64,000 nucleotides of DNA. Origin: Gibbula magus. Lineage: Eukaryota > Mollusca > Gastropoda > Trochida > Trochidae. The stretch is from NCBI GenBank assembly GCA_936450465.1, contig OW388293.1, positions 27,657,860 to 27,721,859 on the forward strand, read 5' to 3'. The translations under genes were made by a program, and so were the position numbers. Below are positions 50,801 to 62,800 of this stretch, in pieces. Position 1 is the first letter of the stretch. Every line of letters begins with the position of its first letter. The notes under the pieces were generated by a model. That model saw nothing but the letters and a program-made list of their open reading frames with translations. It ran no database searches and had not been told where the DNA came from.

Positions 50801-53800
50801 CAGGGCTTACATCAATGCCACAGACAAAGTAAGAAATGAAGAAGATAATGAAGAAGTGGTGGAAAATTAGTATAATAATAATCATTATATACAGACCTTG
50901 TTAGGTCCCTACAGCTGTTCTGTACACTACCACAGGTAAATATGTGTGTATATTTGTACATAAATGCAATGTAATTTTATTGTGATATATGTCATTGCAA
51001 ATAAAATATTTTTTATTTTGTCAAAAAGACAGAGAAAGTGAATGCGAGCTTTCATTGGAAGTTCAGCCGGAACCGCATCATAAATACCACCCATAAATGC
51101 TGAACCGGTTGGCCAAATTTCATAAAACTTACATCCTCGTAAAGAGGAAAGATTTGGCTTTGAATCCATATAAAATGTACACATGCACACGAAAAACTTA
51201 AGTTGCGGCACGTGCACGATACTCAAAAAGTTGCCTCAAAGTACCGAGGGTACCTTCCTTTCGCACGCTATAGCTTCCGAACTAAGTTGCGCATTTTTTT
51301 TCTTTTTACATCATCGTAAAGAGCAATAAATTGTCTTTAATTCAATTATCATTTGTATATGCGCAGCGAAAAATAAACATGCGGCAAGTGATGTGCCAGG
51401 TGTCGCAAAAAGTTAGTTTTTCAAAAATGAATTCTCTAAGTACTGGGGGTGCCTTCCTTACGCTCTCCATATATTGTGAACCATTTGACGTATTCCAATA
51501 ATTTTTATATCATTGTAAAGAGGAATAAATTGTCTTCAAGTGCATACGTGTTTCGCATGCGTGTGAAAAGTATTTACGATTTTATAAAGCTGGAAAAAAG
51601 ACAAACTTTACACCGCGCAACATGTATTGCGTTCGCCTTGGTGATAAGTGTATGCTGTGTTTATTAGTACCCATTAGTTCCACACGCGCTCGGCTCTGGC
51701 ACCCTCAAGGAGGTCTCGATGACGTAACGGTACTGTAATTAGCCAAGTCCCAGGGGACCAAGCGGTGCCAGTAACTTGGTGTGCGTCGGGACACATTAAC
51801 GTAGTACTGTCGGGGTAGCGTCACTCTCCTTTTGTTGGTTATATTTTCTGAACCATGGGTCGTATTCTAATAATTTTTATGTCATTGTAAAAAGGAATAA
51901 ATTGTCTACAAGTACATATAAAATTCGCAATATGCGCTCAGGAGTTTTGATTTCATAAAGCTGGAATTAAAGACAAACTTTAGATGACAATAGAATTATA
52001 ACCAAAGGTCGCATTCTAATAATTTTGATATCATTGTAAAGACAAACATCTGGTCTTCAAATCCATATATACATTTCAGTAGCGCGCTCCATATTGATGA
52101 TGTTATAAGGCCCGAATTAAAGACAATCTTTACAAAGTAATAGAAAACAAACAAAACATCGTAGAAAATTAATTCAAAGTCGCGGGTATGAATTAACCAT
52201 TTGTGTACGGGTGCTGCGACTTGAATTTGTATTGAACGCCCGTATATAGTCCGTATTCGCCATGTAGATGCGGTATATTTTGTAAAAACGGTACCGGAAT
52301 CGCCGCCTGGAAATTCCGCCAGCAGAGCTTAATTAATGCCTAAGCCAAACTACTGCTGCGAGCTTCGAGCCTGTAAATTCCACCACAGGGGCTAAAATGG
52401 GTCAAATATAAATACGCAACTAAAGGGTTAAAAACATGTCCACGTTCGTAGGGGCGTAAGATTTTAATGAAATTGTCAAATATAAAGTCATAAATATTTG
52501 AGCATCAGTAATGTGTTTCTACTGGATTGTGGTATTATAATCATGTTTTAATAACATAATATGTGTAAAAAGGGCTGTCCCCTCTAATTTTGTTTTCACT
52601 CTCTTGAAATGCTAAAATGCTTTCTGAAGGATATGATGATTTATGTTATGTATCTTTGAAATAAATATATAATTAATAGATATAGAATAAAAACAAGCAA
52701 GTTCCAGCATTTATAGCTCTTCGATCTGAATAGGCTTATGGAATAGACTGTCATCTGTCCACATTTGAAATTTTCGACTTCTCCTAAAGAACATTTGCAT
52801 CCCTATAACTGAAATGTTGTAGGGAAGTTCCTTCCTTCTTTCGATTTCTCCTCACAAACAAGTAATGCTAGCAAGTTCAATTTAAACAATACCAACTTAT
52901 TAAGTTGAAAACTTGCTCTTAACTTGTTAAAGGAGAATATTATTTCAGCTCCTGTGTTTGGTTTGATAGTCTAAGCATGGGAGCAGTGGGTGACATGTTA
53001 AATCTAACATCTGCTGGCCCAGACCAGTGAGCTGGGAGAGGGGAAGGAGGGTGGACGGAGAGTGGGATATACATTTGTACAACAGAGGGAGAGTGGGTTT
53101 TATAGGGGAGGAGGAAAGACTTTGAAAGGGAAGTTGTACCAGGAGGATGTTGACATCTTTTCATCATGATCATTGTTAATTGTGATACATGGACAACCAA
53201 ATCCAAATTTTGTATCGAGTTATGTTTTTTGATGGACTGACAATTATAGTGACCATGGGATTTTTCAAGGACATAACAGGGGCTTGTGCTTTATCTTCAG
53301 AACAATCTATTTCTGTATTCAATAACTGAAGATACATGTCCTGATTAGCTACAGAACCAATCGTTCTGTTTTGTAAAATAATTCTTTTCTTTTCAATCTG
53401 TAGCTTTGGAATTCCTTGATCAGTGCGTCAGTTAGTGACTCTTACCAGACAGAGTGGAGGGAAACGCTCCTAAAAGCTTTTGAAGGGAAGTTGAGCAAGG
53501 TAAAGATAAGTGGTATATTATTCTTCATGTAGGTTCATTTCACTTTTGCTTAACAACCATTTCAGGGTGACCGAATTCTTTGCTGTCTCATCACAAAACG
53601 ATGTTTATGACATCATTGTAGCAGGCCACCGCAAGTGAAGTAGGCTTTTTCCTGAGTATTTTCATGAGATCTATATCATATCATATTATATATAATAGAA
53701 TTAGAAATCACTTTCTTCACTTTACCAGATACTGCATGGACTTTTTGGGAAACATATGATTGAGTGGCACTATAAATAGCATTTCTATAGTTCTTATAAT

Positions 53801-56800
53801 TTGATTTGATTTATTTTCATTAGATGATATAATATTAATTAGTTTCTTTTCATTATTTGTTGTACAGATGGATCCAGAGGATTGTGTGGAGCTTCACTTT
53901 GAAGAGGAAACAGTGTCAACTGTGGTTCAAGACTCTATGACAAATGCCGCATTTACATCTTTTGAGAAACTTGCAATGGTACAATGTGTTGTTTTGTAGC
54001 TATTGATTCCAACTCAACTAATATAAGACCTTTTTATATTGTCACTACTTATTAATAACATCCAAAGAGTTAATATAAAATTAGGTTTTTTTTACCCCAG
54101 ACCCTTTACTTGGATATAAATATTTATCTTTTGTTATTAATTCTGTTCATAGTTTAGGCATAACACAAATTGCTCCATGACTTGGAATTCAAATAAACTA
54201 TATAAAGGTAACAAGCTTAAAACCTATTTTTTTCTAGTCTTCAGAATGATAAGTCGCCGCTAATGGCTGCGATACTGCCGAAGCGGCGTTAAGCAATAAC
54301 TTACTCACTCACTCAGAATGATAAGCTTGAAAATGTTGATATTTTGTGTGGATATACCTTGATCATTTTGAATTATAAATTGTCAATTCTGTTACTGTCT
54401 TAGTCTAAATCTTCTTGACATCAAATTCGCAATGCCCTACAAATCTAAAATTAGATATGTTAAGCTTCAAGTTTAGACATAATACATTTTGTAAAGCCTG
54501 ATGTTCAAAAGAGCATCTATTTTCCATTTCAGCGTGATGACAAGTACACATTGAAAGCCCATATGAATGGCAAGTTTGGCAGGTTGATGTCAAAACTACT
54601 TGAACGACACTGGCCGAAAGATGAAGAGCCCCATCAAATTTTGAATTTCCTTCTGTCATGGAGTCCACTGAAACGTTATTTTGAACGTTTCTGTAAGTTT
54701 ATAAAGATATTTCCATATAGCTGTTGTACAGTGTTACATGTTCATTACTATATTTGAGTTTAACAAGCTTGATATGTCATATACTCCCACTTATTATTTG
54801 GCATTTTGTAAATCAAGCTTACATTTAAGAATAATTAAAGAAGTTGTTGAACAGGATAATTTTCAACCAGAGGTTTGTGTTAGAAGCATTAAAGCTGGAC
54901 AAAGGGGCAGCAAAAACACTAAGATTTGAAGGTCTTTTGGAAAAAAAACCACTTATTAAAATAAATAAAAAAAAGTGCAAAACCAGTGGTTACAAATTCT
55001 TGTCAGAAAGACATGGATTTCAGCAGTTTTTATGTCCCCAAATCAGAGATTCCGGGGGTATATTGTTTTTCACCTGTCCGTCTGTCTGTCCGTGTGTTTG
55101 TCCACAAAAACTTTTACCTTGGCCATATAACTTTGGTATATCTGGGGGCATCCGTGTTTAACAAACACATCTTGTTTGTATACTACCGTATATTACTGTG
55201 TATAAGATGACTTTTTTATGCCAGAAAATAAGGAGTCAAAGAAGGGGGTCATCTTAAACACAATTAAGGGCTATGTTTCAGAAGAAGAAATTTTGAAGCT
55301 TGATTGATGAACTCACGTTGTTGAAACCGGAAACAACAATACAGAAATATCCATGTCAACTCATGGACATTGCTTACAAACAGGAAATAAATATACTTTT
55401 ATAATTAGTATGTATTATTGTGGTTTTTATTACTAGGCCTATATGGGGTTAAATACATAAAATATATTTGATAATTCATTTAAACATAATAGGTTGACAT
55501 ATACCAAAAGTGGTACCAGCAGTCAAGCAAAGGATCGAGAAATTCAGTGATGTGGACCAATGAAATTCTACAACTTATCCATTCATTCATGACGTGGACC
55601 AATGAAATTCTACAACTAAACTATTCATTCATAAAACTTGACAAGCTTATCTTGATAAACACATGTCATTGACGTAATGGTAATTTCCAATCATGGGCAG
55701 TGATTCATTAACGTATCAACCTTACTATCCGGTAATTAGCAGCTCCAACTAGGTCGGAGCTGCTATCAGTTTTTGTGCAGTTTCCATCGCCGCCGCCGCC
55801 GCCGCCGCGTTTTGTATTGGCTATAACTTTTTTCCAATAAGGTTTAGAGAACTCATATACATAACTTCTTACTTATACCCCTGGGGAATTTTTTTGACAT
55901 GTTCACATTCAAGGTCAAAGGTCAAGGTCACGAGTTCTGAAATCGCCAAAAAAATCCTTGTAAACACGATAACTTGAAAAATATTTGTGCTAACAAGCTG
56001 TTATTTGGTGTATATCAACTATGGAGAAAGGCCAAGATTTGAAAAGGTTTTCACTAACATCCGTCAAAGGTCAAGGTCATAGCGAGGTCACAACTTAAGC
56101 ATGCTTTTGCGAAAATGTCATATTTCAACTATTAACACTTTGAATCATTACATGATTTTGATACACAATAAAAAGTGATCACTGATTGTGTGACCTTGAA
56201 TTTTTAAGGTCAAGGTCACGACATAGGGTCATGGTCACCAGTTCTGAAATCACTAAATAACTTCTTTCCAATGAGGTATCAACACCTCATATACATAACT
56301 TCTTACTTATGTCCCTGGGGAATGATTTTGACATGTTCATATTCAAGGTCAAAGGTCAAGGTCACGAGTTCTGAAATCGCTAAAATAATCCTTGTAAACA
56401 CGATAACTTGAAAAATATTTATGCTATCAGGCTGTTATTTGGTGTATATCAACTATGGAGAAAGGCCAAGATTTGAAAAGGTTTTCGCTAACATCCGTCA
56501 AAGGTCAAGGTCATAGCGAGGTCACAACTTAAGCATGCTTTAGCGAAAATGTCTTATTTCAACTATTAACACTTTGAATCCTTACATGGTTGTGATACAC
56601 AATGAAAAGTGATCACTGATTGTGTGACCTTGAATTTTAAAGGTCAAGGTCACGAGATAGGGTTATGGTCATCAGTTCTGAAATCACTAAATAACTTCTT
56701 TCCAAGGAGGTATCAACACCTCATATACATAACTTCTTACTTATGCCCCTGGGGAATTATTTTGACATGTTCATATTCAAGGTCAAAGGTCAAGGTCACA

Positions 56801-59800
56801 AGTTCTGAAATTGCCCCAAAAAATCCTTGTAAACACGATAACTTGAATTTTTTTTGTGCTATCAGGCTCTTATTTGGTGTATATCAACTATGGAGAAAGG
56901 CTAAGATTTGAAAAGGTTTTCGCTAACATTTGTCAAAGGTCAAGGTCATAGCGAGGTCACAACCTAAGCATGCTTTTGCGAAAATGTCTTATTTCAACTA
57001 TTAACACTTTGAATCATTACATGATTGTGATACACAATGAAAAGTGATCACTGATTGTGTGACCTTGAATTTTAAAGGTCAAGGTCACGAGATATGGTCA
57101 CGCTGACCAGTTCTGAAATCACTAAGTAACTTTTTCCCATGAAGATATTAACACCTCATATAGATAGCTTAATTTCTTTCTTATACACCTGGTGAATGAT
57201 TTCGACATGTTCACATTCAAGGTCAAAGGTCAAGGTCATGAGTTCTGAAATCACTACAACAATCCTTGTATACATGATAACTTCAAACTTTTTTGTGCTA
57301 TTAGGCTCTTATTTGGTATATATGAACTATGGAGAAAGACCAAGATTTGTAAACGTTTTCGCTAAAATCTGTCAAAGGTCAAGGTCACAGTGAGGTCAAA
57401 AAATTTAAGCATGCTTTTGTGAATATGCCATATTTTAACTATGAACACTTTGAGTCATTGCATGATTGTTATACGCGATGAAAAGTGATCATTGATGGTC
57501 AAGGTCAAGGTCATGAGATATTGGTTAAAGCCACGTTAATCCTTGGATAAAATTTTGAAAGAAGAAATAGGTTTTAAGAACAAACTTGTGAAAAGTGACC
57601 CCAGTGATGATTAGTAATAACTCGAATAATGAACAAATTTTTGTTAAAAAGAATTCCCATTTTATTGATGCTGACGAGAAGGCGGAACAGAGAAAGGCGA
57701 GACCCTAAGTTTCGGAGCTGCTCTGCTTTTGCGGTGTCCCGCAAACGCTAATCTAGTTATCTTAGCTTTGTTGTGTACTTATCAGTAATTGGTCTGTATA
57801 TCCTTCTCTGGATTGACAGGAATAGCTTACATGGTCAACTTTAAATAAACACGTCTTTAGCTTGAGAAGTTTGCTGCATTGAGTGGCCCCTCGCTATAAC
57901 ACAGGTTTGGGAGCCAAAAACTGACAGCTGCGTAATAGAGAATCGGCGGTAAAAAGCGAACCAGAGTTGGAATGAAAAATAATGGCTTGACTTCAGCTAT
58001 CAAACATTACCAACCTTTCACCAGCATTCTGCAGTATTAAATTACAACTAGTTTAACTTTGTTCATAAGAAGGGGTAAATATTTACATTTTAATTCAACA
58101 CTACGATAGAAATCTAGACATTAAATCTTGCTTAGCTTTGGGTATGCTGATCAACCTAGGTTATCAAAGCTCTTAACACCATTTTCATCATATAATCACT
58201 GAAGCAACTTCTAAATCTGTGTACGGAGTATCGGCTTTTTTTAGATTTTATAACATGGCGAGTGAAATAATTTACAATAGATTGTTGACTGTAGTGTTGC
58301 TAATCTCGCTTAAACTGACAAGAAAATGACATATCATTATATATATATATACTTTTGTTTATTATGTTACATTTAAGACAATTTCTTTTAAAAACAAACT
58401 TTCATTACAAAACATTTATATCACGTTACCTACAAATGGCCAATGGGGATTCCAAATGGTAGATTTCATGACCCCTTGACCCCATATAGGGTTATGAGGG
58501 TCACATCCTTAAAAACCTATTATCATCTTCTTTTCCATTTCCAAAAGGTTCGAGAGTGCTGAAAAGTTCTGTGCAGACTCCTTGGCCATTGGAGAATTAA
58601 AATTGTAGATTTCGTAACCCCATTCCCAAAATAGGGTCACAGGGCTCACATCCTTAAAAAACCTATTTTCATCTTCTACAGTACATAAAGCTTTAAAAAG
58701 CTGAATTGTTGTGTACAAACTAGACAGACAGGCCAATAGGGATTCTAAAGTGTATAGATTTGACCCTGTGACTCCCAATTGTGAATCACAGAGGTCACAA
58801 TCTAGGAACCTATTATTTGCTTGTTAACATCGATTACTTTCATAGCTTGGATAATATAACAATTCCTGATGAGCTACAGAGCCCATGGCTCTATTTTTGA
58901 GTAAGCGAAAGTTAATATTTTCTCAGTGACTTCCGTCATGAAGATATTTTAACCACTGTAAATATTAATATACATTCATTTAATTATATGTTGCAGATGG
59001 AAAGAGTACTGATAACACACAAAATCTGTTGTCTGAAAAGTGCATTGAGCACTTAGCTCATGTTGCATCTGTGTTGGACTTTTTGAAGGCAGAAATCTGC
59101 AAAGGAAGCATTCCTATTGCAAGCCTCAGGCTTATCCTCAAATCATCTCAACATTTCTTGGAGCTTTGTTCTGCTGCAGTGACCAATTTTTCCAGTGTTG
59201 ACATTAAAAAGTCTACTGAAAATCATATCCTCAAAATGAGCTTGCAAGCAAGGGAAACGGAACTCGTGGCATGTGAAAATCTGATGCACACTGTGCAATC
59301 CCTGTTGAAAATGGCTATTCACATTGTCAATGGTAAGTCATTTAGATATTCATTGTCGACCCCATTCAAGTGCTGATCAATTATTGCCCCATGGTTCATA
59401 GACCAGTTTTGGCCATGAATCTTGATCATCTAAGTTTACTTGTTAGTCAGCATTAAAACATTTTCCACTAGAAGATTCAAGTATCAATTTATGAATACAG
59501 TATGAACTTTCACACAATGCCGTATGCTTTGATTTTATGTAATTACATCATATATTTATTTCCCTTGCAGGATTCAAACCCAATTATCCTTCAGAGTCAG
59601 CGCTGACTGTACCAACAGCTTATCCATTGGCCACAGTGATCTTCTTGTTACAGTCTGGTGTTTTAGATTGTTGCCTGACTCTGAGGGTGTAGGTTTTGAT
59701 CCTGTAAGGAACATGACTTTGTATTATTGCAGATAGTGATCCCAAATATAACTTTGTTACATTTATTCATTATCTAATGGCATTTGTTTCTCATGTAAAA

Positions 59801-62800
59801 GCTATATTGTTTAAGCTATCTATTTTCATACAATTTTAGTTGATTCCAACACCCTCTATGAGAAAGCCCGAGAAGTTGACAAAATCATGCTAGAGGGACA
59901 GATCCTGGATGTATGTGAGCCCCTCTACCTGACAGAATGCCCAGAGAGTCTACGAGACTATACTCCCAAACTGTCTTTGTTTGATGTCTCAGAAGAGTTG
60001 CTAAAGATTGTACCTCAGCTTGAGGTGTGGTGCCAAAGTATGATCTTTCAAACTCTTTGGGAAAAGGAGTCCAAAGCAGTTGATGCTGGGACCGACCTAA
60101 ACACTGCTCTCCTCGATGTTTGGAAGAGAGTGAGGTCATTGTGGCTCGAACTTTGCAAGAAGGTTGTCAATGGTACTGCAACCTTTCGACAGGTCCAGAA
60201 ACATATCAGAATGTTTCAGAGAGATTTTGAGAAAATTGGGAAAGAATTTTTGTTGATGGGTGTTGATGCGGTGAATCCTGATTGGGTAGAAAAACGGATT
60301 ATGCAGCTGAAGTGCTATGAAACTTTGAGTGAATGTCAAAAATCTGCAGACATTATCATGGATATCACAGAAATATACGAAATCACTGGTGACTTTTCCC
60401 CCATTGAAGCTATTAAAGTCCTGGTCAGTATTTTAATTAAGAATGATCATAATGCTTGATCTACTTTTGTTAAAATGATGATTTTGAAAAAAAAAGATGA
60501 TTGATATGATTTTGAATTCCTGTTGATTTATATCTCATCATGCCGATAATATAGGCAACATTGTAAACTTTTCAGATGTGTTTACTTCTCCAGAAGAACT
60601 GCTATACTACCAAAGCTGAAATTTTATGGGGGAGTACCTTGCAAAGTTTATAATTTGGTCCTGACCATCTCTCAAATATGGGCGTGGCAAGCATTATCCC
60701 TATAACCTTTACAAACAGGCAACTACCGGTATGTAGTATCTTCAAACCATGTCAAAAAGCAGTCCACATTGTCTCATAATATGGCAGCCAATGGGAGGGA
60801 GAAGGTGATGAGTAACTACTTCATTTCAGTAAAAGGATAATGTTTCTCTCTCGCCAGGGAAATAGCGACAACCAGCCGATGGAGAAGATGGACTCCTCCG
60901 TTCTAGCAACATGTGAAACACTGGAAGGAATGAACGAGTCTAAGAAACAAGAGTGTATCAGAGCGTTCAAAGAGTGTCAACCACTTGTCTGCTGGCTCCG
61001 AGATTCAATGAAAGGTATATGGAAATGAGATTTTGTCAGGATTTTACTTACTGATTGGGGACCATATTTAATTTTTTCACAATTATCTAATTGATAGCAA
61101 GTTGACCTTCAAGCAGATTTACTAATCTTATATATAAAAACCTTAATGGATTTAATATCATAAACGTTGTATCCATGTAGATGGGTTGAAGGAACTGAAG
61201 GTTTTTGTCGACTTGGCCTTCATTTCCGCTGGTGAGGAGCCAATGGAGATATACAAGGTGAACTGTTTCCACTCTGCAACCACCGGCTATGCTCCTCTCA
61301 TCTTCAACACCCCGCCCGACTGTGGTCACGCTGCTTTCCTTCAGAACTGCAAACTTGTCTGGCAGGAAATGGAAGCAGATCCCAAACTTCCGGAAAAGCT
61401 TGTAAGATTAGATTTTGTTAGAAAGTAGTACATATGACTTAAATACATTTTCTCTGTCATTCACTGCTGATCTCAAGGGGAAAAAAATTCAACTTTAACA
61501 GTAATTTACTTTATCAATGAAATTTCTAAACTATCCTTATTTTTCAAATTCTTTATAAATCTTGACAATTTTACGTTATTGATCAGACAGATTCTTCATT
61601 TAAATTTCACCTTGCAATTATTTAAATACTAAAGCTAAATGAACAGATATGAGTTTATTAAATTGCAATAAAAAGCTATCATAAACAAAGAGCATAACAG
61701 TATGCAGTAAGTTCAATCTATAATGTACATTTATATAAATGGCTTGTATTAAATGTATTATGTGTATTAAAAGTAATAGGGTGGCTATTCATGCAGGTCC
61801 TGAAATAATCTGCAAATTCTGTCTTCAACCTGTGGTCAATCAGTGGCCAGTTGATTACTTACTTATAGATAGGAGTAGTAAATGTATGTTGACCATTTAG
61901 AATAATTCAGCAGGTATAGTTACAAGTTCTTTATTTTGTACCATTAGTGTTGATAACATTACAGTTTGTTACATTCGTATTGAGAGATTTATCATATATT
62001 GTTGATTTCATTCAAAATGCTTAGACTGATGACCTTATTTCAGATCGACACAAAGCGACATCTGCGATGGCTACAAGAAGTAAAACAGTCCCATGGATCA
62101 GTAGAAGTCACTGCTCTGACACAGGCAGGCAATATCAACAACAAGGGACTCTACAGAATTGGCAATCTGGAGAACTTGGAGACCGTCTCTGACTTGGTAA
62201 GCTTATAACCCTTCGCCTTGGGGTCTTCCCTCTGTTCAGGAGTTGTGATTATTATCAATTCAGCAGCTAAGTATTTTCAAATTTAGTGTGAGAATTTATG
62301 TAAAAAAAGATGACACTAAAATGATTTCCTGATGTCTACAGCCTAATAAGGCAGTGAGTATATTTTAAATTATCTGATCTTGTTCTCCTTATGAAGTAGT
62401 CTAAAATAATATTCATGCTAAATAATTGTAACTATGGAAATTGTATAGATTTGCTACAGATTTAATTTGGATTTAGAAATTATCATTTTTACAAGACTGG
62501 CTTAGGGATCATGAACTGTAACTGCACATGACTTAAAAAGTTACAGTTGATGTTGAGTTGATATGGGGAAGTGACACAAATTATGTTGACAACTGCAAGA
62601 AAATTAAGTAAATTAATTACTCTTACCAGATTGAACAGGCTAACAATTCAAATTAATTACTATAAATTTATCCTACTTATTTCAGACCCTGAACAAGGTG
62701 ATCAGCTTACACGTATCCCAAGACATCACCGAAGATAATTCAGCAAGGAAGTACAACTACGACCAGCTAGTGGATCTCCAGAGTAGACTCATGCTGGTCG

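Larger units (their letters stand above)
47372..52427 (+). mobile_element. piggyBac-like element, both ends present, transposase disabled
   Basis: TTAA at 47368-47371 and 52428-52431 flank it. The left end is CCTTTAACTTGCGGG, the right end on the other strand is CCCTTTAGTTGCG. It carries a 657-bp family D fragment, the transposase remnants at 49943-50870, and a 3' region collinear with 121-1726. The element is about 5.06 kb. Confidence 0.92.

Noticed and set aside
59887..60139. Antisense ORF opposite exon 16
   Set aside because: Shadow of a long coding exon, no independent support.
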